Part shown: positions 53,443 through 62,003 of the stretch, one piece after another
Numbering within the stretch: position 1 is the stretch's first letter
Layout of the letters: each line of letters opens with the position of its first letter
From: Aerococcus urinaeequi
GTDB lineage: Bacteria; Bacillota; Bacilli; Lactobacillales; Aerococcaceae
Assembly (NCBI RefSeq): GCF_001543205.1
Contig: NZ_CP014162.1
Location: 1,054,001 to 1,118,000, forward strand
Length of the DNA stretch: 64,000 nucleotides
Reading direction: 5' to 3'
Translations under genes and position numbers: made by a program
Notes under the pieces: model-generated
What the model saw: only the letters and a program-made list of their open reading frames with translations
What the model was told of the DNA's origin: nothing
The model's database searches: none

Positions 53443-54981
53443 ATGAACGATTTTTTCTTGACGTTAATGGAACGTAAAGACCAATTATTCACTGCTACTT
53501 ACGAACATATGGCTATATCCTTACTTGCCTTGTTCATCGCCTGTGTTATTGCAATTCCACTAGCCATTTGGTTGAGTGACCACCGCAAATATGCGGAACC
53601 CGTATTACAATTTGCTAGTATCTTACAAACGATCCCCTCATTGGCCTTGTTAGGATTGTTAATTCCCTTAGTAGGGATTGGATCAGTACCTGCATTGATT
53701 GCTTTAGTCGTCTATGCGATTTTGCCTATCTTACAAAATACCTATACAGGTTTTGTAGAAATTGATCCAACAATTGAAGAAGCTGCGATTGCCTTTGGGA
53801 TGCCAAGACGGCGTCGATTATTCAAGGTGGAGTTACCGATTGCCATGCCGGTGGTGATTTCAGGTATTCGGACCTCATTAGTATTAACTATCGGAACAGC
53901 GACCTTAGCGACTTTAATCGGTGCTGGTGGGCTTGGGTCTTTGATTATGTTAGGGATCGACCGAAATGATAGCAATTTAACTCTAATTGGTGCTATTGCA
54001 TCGTCTTTATTAGCGATTATTTTTGGTGCGCTCATTAAATGGTTAGAAAATAAGAAAATGAAAACCGTCCTTATTAGCTTGCTTGTTTTATTTGTAGGAA
54101 TTGGTGGGCCAATATTAGCGCAACGATTGACTGGTCAAGTAACGAATGTCACTATCGCCGGTAAATTAGGGTCAGAACCAGAGATTCTAATTAATATGTA
54201 TAAAGAAATCATTGAAGCAGATAATGACGATGTCAATGTGGATGTAAAAGCTAATTTTGGAAAAACGACTTTCTTATTTTCTGCCTTAGACAATAATGAA
54301 ATCGATATTTATCCAGAGTTTTCAGGTACAGTCCTTGAAAGTTTAGTTGACGTAGATGAAGCTACAGATACAAGTGACTTCGACCAAGCAGATACCTATC
54401 AATTAGCGCGTGACTTATTAAAAGACCAGTATGATATGAATTTTCTAGAACCATTTTCATTTGAAAACACCTATGCTTTAGCCGTGAAACGCTCTTTTGC
54501 AGAGGAAAATGAACTAGAAACGATTTCAGATTTAGCGAAAGTTGAAAACGAGATTACAGCTGGCTTTACGTTAGAATTTATTGACCGCCAAGACGGCTAT
54601 GCTGGTATTCAAGAATTATACGGTTTGACCTTCCCCTCAGTGAAAAGTCTTGAACCTGCGCTTAGATACAATGCTATCAATAACAATGAAGTCAATGTGG
54701 TTGATGCATATTCGACTGATAGCCAAATTTTAGAGTATGATTTGGTTACGCTTGAAGATGATTTAGGGCTATTCCCTGACTATCAAGGAGGTCCATTGAT
54801 GAATGTAGACTTCGCTGAAGACCATCCAGAGATTGTGGCATCTCTAAACAAGTTAAGTGGATTAGTAACCGAAGATGAGATGATTCAAATGAACTATGCT
54901 GTAAACGTTGAAGGACAAGAGCCTAGCCAAGTAGCCCATGATTTCCTAGTCGATAAGGGCTTAATAGGGGAGGATGCATAA
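53443..54981 (+). CDS. fused ABC permease and substrate-binding protein (OpuC/EgtU type)
   Basis: 512 residues. The N-terminal part (about 1-205) is a ProW-like permease with five or six helices and the EAA loop EEAAIAFGMPRRRRLFKVELPIAMP near residue 114. After a final helix (about 205-225) a substrate-binding domain follows (about 235-510), beginning VTIAGKLGSEPEILINMYKE and including DAYSTDSQILEYDL. Fused permease-binding proteins of this size carry glycine betaine, choline or carnitine; the pneumococcal EgtU, which has the same layout, binds ergothioneine. The substrate cannot be set by eye. The ATG at 53443 has AAGGAG upstream. The ATPase gene overlaps its stop by 1 base. Confidence 0.88.
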   Translation: MNDFFLTLMERKDQLFTATYEHMAISLLALFIACVIAIPLAIWLSDHRKYAEPVLQFASILQTIPSLALLGLLIPLVGIGSVPALIALVVYAILPILQNTYTGFVEIDPTIEEAAIAFGMPRRRRLFKVELPIAMPVVISGIRTSLVLTIGTATLATLIGAGGLGSLIMLGIDRNDSNLTLIGAIASSLLAIIFGALIKWLENKKMKTVLISLLVLFVGIGGPILAQRLTGQVTNVTIAGKLGSEPEILINMYKEIIEADNDDVNVDVKANFGKTTFLFSALDNNEIDIYPEFSGTVLESLVDVDEATDTSDFDQADTYQLARDLLKDQYDMNFLEPFSFENTYALAVKRSFAEENELETISDLAKVENEITAGFTLEFIDRQDGYAGIQELYGLTFPSVKSLEPALRYNAINNNEVNVVDAYSTDSQILEYDLVTLEDDLGLFPDYQGGPLMNVDFAEDHPEIVASLNKLSGLVTEDEMIQMNYAVNVEGQEPSQVAHDFLVDKGLIGEDA

Positions 54982-55919
54982 TGGCCAATATAATCGAATT
55001 TAAAGATGTAGAGAAAGTATATGAAGACAAACGTGTAATTGATGACTTGAATCTAACCATTCATGAAGGAGAATTTTTTGTCTTAGTAGGTCCATCAGGT
55101 AGTGGGAAAACGACATCCCTTAAAATGGTGAATGGCTTGACTGAGCCAACAGGTGGAGATGTTTACTTTAAAGGGCAAAAGATTAAAGATCATGATATTG
55201 AGAAAATGCGCTGGAATATGGGGTATGTCTTACAAAAGATTGCCCTTTTCCCAACAATGAATGTTAGTGAAAATATTGATGTTATTCCAGAAATGATGGG
55301 TTGGCCAAAAGAGAAACGTGCAGCTAGAATTGATGAACTACTCAATTTAGTAGGTTTAGATCCTGAATCTTACCGAAACCGACCAGTGGATGAATTATCT
55401 GGTGGGGAACAACAGCGAATTGGGATTTTACGTGCGATTGCAGCTGAACCGGATATTATTTTAATGGACGAACCTTTTTCAGCCCTAGACCCAATTTCGC
55501 GTAACCAGTTACAAGACCTCGTAGTCGATATTCATCAGCGGTTGAAGACAACCATCTTATTTGTCACACATGATATGGATGAAGCCATTAAATTAGCTGA
55601 CCGAATTGGGATTATGAACCAAGGCCGCTTAATTCAAGTGGATACGGCTCAGGAAATTCTGACAAATCCAGAAAACCAGGTAGTGGCTTCCTTATTTAAC
55701 CAAGAAAAAGAAGATGTCTTTGGCTTAAATATCTTCCGATCAGATATTCAGCCAATTTCCGGGGACCATCCAGATTATCCGCAAATTGATATCGCTAGCC
55801 ATCAAAAAGATTTATACGCCTTACTAGCGACTGATGAGGTGGTTGAGATCACGGAAAATGATACGAGTTTAGGAACGCTAGATAGACAGGCTGTATTTGC
55901 TCGGCTAAAAAGTATATAA
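54981..55919 (+). CDS. ABC transporter ATP-binding protein, compatible solute type
   Basis: 312-residue ATPase partner of the fused permease. Walker A is GPSGSGKTT near residue 38, the signature LSGGEQQRIGILRAI near residue 137 and Walker B IILMDEPFSALDP near residue 160; the His switch is in VTHDMDEAIKLADRIG. A C-terminal region (about 235-312) follows but is too divergent to call CBS domains confidently. The ATG is directly coupled (TAATG) to the upstream stop. The OpuA/OpuC/Egt family is commonly induced by salt stress or used for thiol solute uptake. Confidence 0.9.
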   Translation: MANIIEFKDVEKVYEDKRVIDDLNLTIHEGEFFVLVGPSGSGKTTSLKMVNGLTEPTGGDVYFKGQKIKDHDIEKMRWNMGYVLQKIALFPTMNVSENIDVIPEMMGWPKEKRAARIDELLNLVGLDPESYRNRPVDELSGGEQQRIGILRAIAAEPDIILMDEPFSALDPISRNQLQDLVVDIHQRLKTTILFVTHDMDEAIKLADRIGIMNQGRLIQVDTAQEILTNPENQVVASLFNQEKEDVFGLNIFRSDIQPISGDHPDYPQIDIASHQKDLYALLATDEVVEITENDTSLGTLDRQAVFARLKSI

Positions 55920-55958
55920 GGTGTTATGATATAAAGAAAATCAGAAAGGTGTGGTGGC

Positions 55959-56507
55959 ATGTTTCAAACCCCAATTGATGACAAATTATCAATCAAAATA
56001 TTAGAAGAGCGTGATGTAGAAGCTTTGTACAAGTTGATTGATCATTCACGTGATTACCTGGGTGAATACTTACCTTGGGTGAAATTCATGAAAGCTCCCG
56101 AAGACGAATTACCTTTTATTAAAGAGGGGCTACAACAATTTGCCAATAACGATGGTTTTCAATGTGGGATTTGGTTTGAAGGTCAATTAGCTGGTGTGCT
56201 TGGTTTGCATTATATTAAACACTTAAATAAGTCGACCTCAATAGGTTACTATCTAGGAGAGGAATTCCAAGGTTCAGGGATTATGACCAAGTCCGTAGCT
56301 TTCCTACTTGATTATCTTTTTAATGACTTAGCCTTAAATCGTGTAGAAATTCAAGCAGCGGTTACCAATCATAAAAGCCAAGCGATTCCAAAACGTTTGG
56401 GCTTTACTGAAGAGGGGATTCTTAGACAAGATGAACAACTAGATAGTGGGCCATCAGATTCAGTGGTATTTTCTTTACTAAGAGAAGAATACTTAGCCCA
56501 AAAATAA
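55959..56507 (+). CDS. RimJ/RimL-type GNAT N-acetyltransferase
   Basis: 182-residue GNAT enzyme similar to ribosomal-protein serine acetyltransferases. LPWVKFMKAPEDE near residue 39, the acetyl-CoA-binding segment YYLGEEFQGSGIMTKSV near residue 92, and ALNRVEIQAAVTNHKSQAIPKRLGFTEEGILR near residue 125 follow the family order. The true substrate (protein N-terminus or small molecule) is open. It lies 39 bases after the transporter genes in the same direction with GAAAGG upstream. Confidence 0.87.
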   Translation: MFQTPIDDKLSIKILEERDVEALYKLIDHSRDYLGEYLPWVKFMKAPEDELPFIKEGLQQFANNDGFQCGIWFEGQLAGVLGLHYIKHLNKSTSIGYYLGEEFQGSGIMTKSVAFLLDYLFNDLALNRVEIQAAVTNHKSQAIPKRLGFTEEGILRQDEQLDSGPSDSVVFSLLREEYLAQK

Positions 56508-56534
56508 TCATAAATTCAATAGAAATATAGATAT

Positions 56535-56574
56535 AGGGCTGATGACTAATGTAGAAAGTCATTGGTCCTTTTTA
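56535..56574 (+). terminator. terminator after the GNAT gene
   Basis: GGGCTGATGACT pairs with AGTCATTGGTCC (imperfect) followed by TTTTTA. Confidence 0.6.
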
Positions 56575-56748
56575 TCTGCCTTTAACTTTTACTATACATT
56601 TCTTAAGAAAGTTAATAAATAGGTGTATTTCTCGAATAATTCATCTTGAATAGACAGTAGTTTAACCTATCTTTCTTCACACTTTCTCCATCTATATAGC
56701 CCAATATATAGCTAACAACAAATAAGTGAAAGAGAAAGGTGAATGAAT

Positions 56749-58230
56749 ATGAAGGCCTATGAATTACTTGAACAAAGTGGTGTAACAGCTAGAAATCCTT
56801 TACCAGCAGATGTAGAGCAACTTGAAATTACCGGCATTAGTGAATCCTCCTTACAAGTAACCAATGGCCATCTATTTGTCGCCATTTCCGGTTATGCCAC
56901 TGACGGTGAAGCCTATATCGGTAATGCCATTGAACGCGGCGCTAGCTTGATTGTGACAGAATCTGACTTAACCACTAGGGTGAATGTGCCGTTTATTCAG
57001 GTTGACAATGCTAGAGAGAGTTTAGCCCTGCTTGCATCAGCTTTTTACCACAATCCTAGCCAAGACAAGTTGGTAATAGGGATTACAGGAACTAACGGCA
57101 AAACGACAACCGCCTTATTCTTACAGCATTTACTAAAGAAAGCGGGCTTTGAAGTCGCTTATTTTGGTACCGTCTATAATGAAGTGAACGGCCAACGGTA
57201 TGAAAGCAAATTAACCACGCCAAGTGCGACAGAAATTCAAGCATCCCTAGCCCGGTCAAATGACGATGTAGTGGTTATTGAAACTTCTAGTCAAGGTCTC
57301 CACCAATATAGAATGGGAGGGATGCAATTTGATTATGCCTTATTTACCAACCTACAACACGACCATTTAGACTACCACAAGACCATGGAAGCTTATTACC
57401 AAGCCAAGAAATCCCTATTCAGCTTAATGAAACCGGACGGGAAGGCCGTCATCAATAGCTATACCATGTGGGGCAACCGCCTAGCCAAAGAACTGGAAGC
57501 AAATGGTAAACAAGTCTTAACCGTAGATACTAAGAAAGGTGCGACAAGTTATGTCTTAGATAAAACAACCGACACAGCAGTTGTTGCCTTCAATGGACAA
57601 GGCGGACAAATTGAAGAAATCGAAGCGCCCTTATCAGGTGTTTATAATCAAGAAAACCTGATTTTAGCCACAACCGTCATGGTTGACCTAGGATTAGACG
57701 CTGGCAATACCAACGAGGCAATCGCAGACTTTGCGGGAATTGCGGGCCGTTTAGAATACTATCCACTAGCAGATGGTAATGAAATGGTCGTCGATTATGC
57801 CCACACGCCGGATGCTATTGAAGCCCTGTTAAAAACCCTGAACGACCAATATCCAGAACATGATATAATTCATATCTTTGGTTTTAGAGGGCAGCGGGAC
57901 ACTAAAAAATTCCCGCAAATGGTGTCCGCCTCGCAAACTGGGGCCGACCTAACCATACTAACCACTGACGACTTAAATGGTGTTCCAAGACAAGAGATGG
58001 CTGAAAAGTATCTTGAATACGTAACCCAATATGGGTTAGACTCTATGGCTATGGCACTAGACCGGGTTGAAGCAGTTGAGTTAGCTTTAGAAATGTCCCC
58101 AAATCCTGTATTATTAGTACTTACTGGTAAAGGCCACGAACCCTATCTTGAGGAAAATAAGTATGGTGTTCAATCTGACCAGCAAGTAGCCCACATGTTT
58201 CGCTACCGTCAAGTCAGCTATTCAATGTGA
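56749..58230 (+). CDS. murE: UDP-N-acetylmuramoyl-tripeptide synthetase MurE
   Basis: 493-residue Mur ligase adding the third stem amino acid. The P-loop GITGTNGKTTTA lies near residue 110, the carbamoyl-lysine region KKSLFSLMKPDGKA near residue 222, and the Mur C-domain FRGQRDTKKFPQM near residue 378. At the place where DAP-adding enzymes have DNPR the sequence reads TTDDLNGVPRQ, which is unlike DAP enzymes and closer to the DDP/DDx form of L-lysine-adding lactic acid bacterial enzymes. The ATG at 56749 has GAAAGG 9 bases upstream; an ATG at 56743 is too close. Confidence 0.88.
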   Translation: MKAYELLEQSGVTARNPLPADVEQLEITGISESSLQVTNGHLFVAISGYATDGEAYIGNAIERGASLIVTESDLTTRVNVPFIQVDNARESLALLASAFYHNPSQDKLVIGITGTNGKTTTALFLQHLLKKAGFEVAYFGTVYNEVNGQRYESKLTTPSATEIQASLARSNDDVVVIETSSQGLHQYRMGGMQFDYALFTNLQHDHLDYHKTMEAYYQAKKSLFSLMKPDGKAVINSYTMWGNRLAKELEANGKQVLTVDTKKGATSYVLDKTTDTAVVAFNGQGGQIEEIEAPLSGVYNQENLILATTVMVDLGLDAGNTNEAIADFAGIAGRLEYYPLADGNEMVVDYAHTPDAIEALLKTLNDQYPEHDIIHIFGFRGQRDTKKFPQMVSASQTGADLTILTTDDLNGVPRQEMAEKYLEYVTQYGLDSMAMALDRVEAVELALEMSPNPVLLVLTGKGHEPYLEENKYGVQSDQQVAHMFRYRQVSYSM

Positions 58231-58258
58231 AATGTAGGATATCAATAAGACCAATAGA

Positions 58259-58300
58259 AAAAAGCAACATGTATTTATATAAATACATGTTGCTTTTTTA
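58259..58300 (+). terminator. terminator after murE
   Basis: AAAAGCAACATGTATTTA pairs with TAAATACATGTTGCTTTT around a short loop. Confidence 0.92.
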
Positions 58301-58609
58301 TTTGATCTAAATAGGACTTTAATATGCTAAGTCGCATGACTTATAGAACTCCATATAGCTAATTTTCTATAAGAATATCGCCTTATATCATAACAAATAC
58401 CCCGTTTAACAGCGATAAATAGAGTTATATGATTAATACACATGTGATGATATGTAAATAAGCGTACACTGTTATATCGGAAAACACCTGTACATTGATA
58501 GTAATAGGCTATCAAGGATAATGGTAATCTAGTATCTCGATTGAATTGCAATCATGATTGGTTTTTCCTACAATTAGTGAATGATAAAAAATCATTTGGA
58601 GGCAATATT
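58301..58609. other. 309-base intergenic region before the second MetQ-like gene
   Basis: No gene seen. A 74-codon minus-strand frame (58327-58551) lacks a ribosome site and resembles nothing. No SAM riboswitch or T-box motif was recognised. Confidence 0.5.
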
Positions 58610-59443
58610 ATGAAGAAAATTTTCCGTGCATTGGGCTTGGCACTAGTGGTATTAGTTTTAGCTGCTTGTGGCCAAAGTGAAGAAACGACTAAAGTAAAAC
58701 TAGGTGTCGTTGGCGATAAAAACGACCAATGGGAATACCTACAAGATGAATTACTAGAAAAAGAAAATATTGAAATTGAATTGGTAAAATTCACTGACTA
58801 CCGTCAACCAATCGTATCATTAGATGATGGGTCGATTGATATGCACTCCGCTTTAACAGAAATCTATATGGATTCAATCAATGAAGAAGGTGGCTATTCT
58901 AATACCACATTAGGTTATACCACTTTAAATCCGATGGGTGTCTTCTCTGAAAAAATTGATTCATTAGATGAACTAGCAGACGGCGCTTTAGTCGCAATTC
59001 CAGACGACGTATCAAACGGGTCACGTGCTTTACTGTTACTGCAAACAGCAGGCCTAATCGAATTAGACGAATCTAAAGGGTTATTACCAACAACAAGTGA
59101 CATTACTTCAAATCCAAAAAACTTACAATTTGAAGAAATGGCAGCCAACCAAACAGCTCGTGCCTTAGCTGACGTTGATATCTCATTAATCAACAACGAC
59201 ATGGCAACAGACGCAGGTTACGTGCCAACACAAGACTCAATTTACCTTGAGCCAGTCGCAGAATCATCAAAACCATACTACAACGTCATTGCAGTCCAAG
59301 AAGACCAAACAGACAATGAAGTATACAAGACAATCCTTGAATACTATCAAACAGATGAAGTCGCAGCAATCATCGATGAAATGTCAGCAGGATCAAGCAT
59401 TCCGGTATGGGAAGGCGCACCAGAACCAGGTAGTTCAAATTAA
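58610..59443 (+). CDS. NlpA/MetQ family substrate-binding lipoprotein
   Basis: 277-residue lipoprotein. Signal peptide MKKIFRALGLALVVLVLAAC ends in the lipobox LAAC, so Cys 20 is lipidated. The body begins VKLGVVGDKNDQWEYLQDEL, typical of MetQ, then LVKFTDYRQPIVSLDDGSID. It would deliver methionine or a similar amino acid to an ABC transporter. As with the paralog at 21.1 kb, no metN or metI is adjacent. GGAGG precedes the ATG at 58610. A hairpin terminator follows. Confidence 0.84.
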   Translation: MKKIFRALGLALVVLVLAACGQSEETTKVKLGVVGDKNDQWEYLQDELLEKENIEIELVKFTDYRQPIVSLDDGSIDMHSALTEIYMDSINEEGGYSNTTLGYTTLNPMGVFSEKIDSLDELADGALVAIPDDVSNGSRALLLLQTAGLIELDESKGLLPTTSDITSNPKNLQFEEMAANQTARALADVDISLINNDMATDAGYVPTQDSIYLEPVAESSKPYYNVIAVQEDQTDNEVYKTILEYYQTDEVAAIIDEMSAGSSIPVWEGAPEPGSSN

Positions 59444-59466
59444 TATTAGAATAATATAAAAATATA

Positions 59467-59519
59467 TTCCTACTAGGGTAGACAACAGATATTTATGTCT
59501 ATCTTAGGAGGATTTTTTT
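59467..59519 (+). terminator. terminator after the second MetQ-like gene
   Basis: TCCTACTAGGGTAGAC pairs with GTCTATCTTAGGAGGA (imperfect) and is followed by TTTTTT. Confidence 0.75.
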
Positions 59520-59621
59520 GAGCATTTGTATGGAAGCATTAATTCAATAAGTTAAAGATAGAGTTACAATAAGCACAATAAGGAGCAATAATAGTTATCA
59601 GTAAATTGGGTCCAAATACAA

Positions 59622-59649
59622 TTTAAAATGACAGCGTTTTCAATATAAT
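59622..59649 (+). promoter_or_regulatory. PTS operon promoter with cre site
   Basis: TATAAT at 59644-59649 with a weak TTTAAA 16 bases upstream (59622-59627). TGACAGCGTTTTCA at 59629-59642 matches the cre consensus at 13 of 14 positions and fills the spacer, so CcpA should block this promoter on preferred sugars. Confidence 0.72.
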
Positions 59650-59668
59650 GGAATTAAGGAGTAGTTAT

Positions 59669-61708
59669 ATGATTACAGATTTATTAGTGGAAAAGATATT
59701 AGTACTAAAAAAGTATGATGGATACTCCATTATGTTTCTAGAAAAAGTTTTTGAAGTAGATAGGAGGATTTTATTTAGAGATGTAGAGAGAATTAATGAT
59801 TTTTTGAATAAAGTTAAACTAGAGGAGTTCTTTTTTACAGATAATAAAATTGTAAGTCCAGGTTGGGATAAGAAAGAGCTTATAAAAGCAATATCTAAAT
59901 TTGAAGAAAATTTTTTATTTCAAGATGAACGACCACTAGCAATAATCATATACATATTTATTGCTAATAGCTATATTTCAAATTATCACTTTCAAGATTT
60001 GTTTAAAATGAGCAAAAATACAATACTTAATGACATAAGAATATCAAAAGAAATTGCTGCTGAGTACAATATAAGGTTGAAATATTCTAGGTCGAAAGGC
60101 TATCACCTTATAGGTAATCCTATAAATCAGAGACGATTGTTGGAATATGCAGTGACGAATATTCTAGATTTAGAGACAGGTAGCTGGATGATATTTTTTT
60201 TGACTCATAAACAAGTTGATAGTGAGGTTATTACTAAAATTAGTAAGGTGTTAAGAGAGTCAACCGATGGAATATATGTTGAGAAATCTTTAATGAGATT
60301 AAGTTATATTTTAGCTATTTTGAGTATTTCAAAATTTGAACCGACTGATGTTTTCTCTAGTAATCAATATCACTTACTCAGAGGATTAGATATAAATAAT
60401 CTAACAGAAGGAATAGTTAGATTTTTACCTCAATTAAATGATGAAAGATTCTATATAGCTTCCAGAATTATGGCTAGTCTCCAAGGTGATTTAAAGAGAG
60501 AGAGCACTTATTTTCTACAGAAGAAAATGGATTTAATTATAGAAAAAGTTCTAGGGTATTTGGGGATTGTTAATAATAACCCACAACATTTTCGAGTAGT
60601 ATTTTTTAATCATTTTGTACCTGCATACTTCCGTATGGTCTTTGGGATATATGAGCATAATCCGTTGAAAGAGAATGTAAAATCTAAATATACAGATTTA
60701 TACTCAATAATTAAGAGAGTTGTGATAGCTCTAGAGGAAAAAAGTGACTATACCCTTTCGGAAGATGAGATTATTTATTTTGTAATTTTATTTGAAGGTT
60801 ATATAGGAACAACTAAGCCAATAAACTCGCAGTATAAAGGAATTGTTGTCTGTCCTAATGGGGTAAGCTCCTCATATATTCTGACAAAAATTTTAAGAGA
60901 AACATTACCTGAAATCTTAATAATTGATTTTTATTCTATGCAAGAAATCTACACTTTAAATAAGGATACGTATGACATAATTTTCACGACAAGACTAATA
61001 GAAGATATAAATAAGCCACAATTTGAAGTTTCTCCGGTTATGAAACCCGTAGAAGAAAGTATTTTGAAAAGAAAAGTATATGACTATTTGGGTATACATG
61101 ATTCGAATTTGGAAAGAGTGGACGAGGTCTTAGCTATATTAGAGAATCATGTAACTATCCCAGATTATAATGTATTACAAACAGAATTAGATACATACTT
61201 TAGTGAAGATATAAATAACTTAAATAATTTGCAAGGAGGAAAAAATTTGAATGAATTATTAAATTCGTCGCGAATAAAATTTGTAGAAAAAGTAGCGGAC
61301 TGGAGAGAAGCAATTACTGTCGCCAGTGCACCCTTACTAGCACAAGGGTTTATAGAGAAGCAATATATAACAAGTATGATTGAAAGTGTAGAAGAATTTG
61401 GACCATATATTGTACTATCTCCACATGTAGCGGTACCACATGCTACACCAGATAAAGGTGTAAAGAGACTTGGTATGAGCTTATTGAGATTAGAAGATTC
61501 TGTAGATTTTAATCTGAAGGAAGATAAAGATGATGACAAATTTGTAAATTTAATTTTTGTGCTAGCTCCAGTAGATTCAAAAGCTCACCTAAAATCTTTA
61601 GCTCAATTAGCAAATATTTTAGATGAGGAAAATATTATCCGAAAGATAAATGAAGCTAAAAATCCAGATGAAATAATGGAAATAATTGATGAAGAAATGG
61701 AGATGTAA
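59669..61708 (+). CDS. BglG/MtlR-type PTS regulator with EIIB- and EIIA-like domains
   Basis: 679 residues. N-terminal helix-turn-helix domains (about 1-160) are followed by two PTS regulation domains (about 185-390), an EIIB-like domain (about 395-490, starting KGIVVCPNGVSSSYILTKIL with a Cys) and an EIIA domain (about 530-679) with a His in HVAVPHATPDKGVKRLGMSLL. It activates the downstream PTS genes in answer to phosphorylation. No separate EIIA gene is seen, so this EIIA domain may also phosphorylate the IIB. The ATG at 59669 is preceded by AAGGAG. The gene is AT-rich with many ATA and AGA codons, unlike most of the window. Confidence 0.88.
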   Translation: MITDLLVEKILVLKKYDGYSIMFLEKVFEVDRRILFRDVERINDFLNKVKLEEFFFTDNKIVSPGWDKKELIKAISKFEENFLFQDERPLAIIIYIFIANSYISNYHFQDLFKMSKNTILNDIRISKEIAAEYNIRLKYSRSKGYHLIGNPINQRRLLEYAVTNILDLETGSWMIFFLTHKQVDSEVITKISKVLRESTDGIYVEKSLMRLSYILAILSISKFEPTDVFSSNQYHLLRGLDINNLTEGIVRFLPQLNDERFYIASRIMASLQGDLKRESTYFLQKKMDLIIEKVLGYLGIVNNNPQHFRVVFFNHFVPAYFRMVFGIYEHNPLKENVKSKYTDLYSIIKRVVIALEEKSDYTLSEDEIIYFVILFEGYIGTTKPINSQYKGIVVCPNGVSSSYILTKILRETLPEILIIDFYSMQEIYTLNKDTYDIIFTTRLIEDINKPQFEVSPVMKPVEESILKRKVYDYLGIHDSNLERVDEVLAILENHVTIPDYNVLQTELDTYFSEDINNLNNLQGGKNLNELLNSSRIKFVEKVADWREAITVASAPLLAQGFIEKQYITSMIESVEEFGPYIVLSPHVAVPHATPDKGVKRLGMSLLRLEDSVDFNLKEDKDDDKFVNLIFVLAPVDSKAHLKSLAQLANILDEENIIRKINEAKNPDEIMEIIDEEMEM

Positions 61709-61711
61709 ATT

Positions 61712-61984
61712 ATGAAAATAGTAACGGTTTGTGGCAATGGTATTGGTAGTAGTTTGTTACTTAAAATGAAGGTAGAAACAATTGCAAAAGAAGTAGGCGT
61801 ATCGGCGCAAGTAGAATCTAGTGACTCTAATGCTGCAGCTGGACAAAAAGCAGACTTATTTGTAACTGTAAAAGAATTTGCTAATATTTTTCCTGAAAAT
61901 TCGAATGTATGTATTGTGAAAAGTTATACAAATAAGAAAAAAATTCAAGAAGATTTAATACCCTATTTAGAGAAATTCAAATAA
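61712..61984 (+). CDS. ulaB: PTS EIIB, ascorbate/galactitol type
   Basis: 90-residue phosphocarrier. The active Cys is in VTVCGNGIGSSLLLKMK near residue 7. The P-loop-like GIGSS and the short length match UlaB/SgaB proteins. It lies 3 bases after the regulator stop and takes phosphate from an EIIA, probably the domain at the regulator's C-terminus. The symbol is by family only; the sugar may differ from ascorbate. Confidence 0.85.
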   Translation: MKIVTVCGNGIGSSLLLKMKVETIAKEVGVSAQVESSDSNAAAGQKADLFVTVKEFANIFPENSNVCIVKSYTNKKKIQEDLIPYLEKFK

Positions 61985-62003
61985 TGAATTGGAGGAGAAA
62001 GTT

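Noticed and set aside
58327-58551. 74-codon minus-strand frame
   Set aside because: No Shine-Dalgarno site, odd composition and no recognisable domain.
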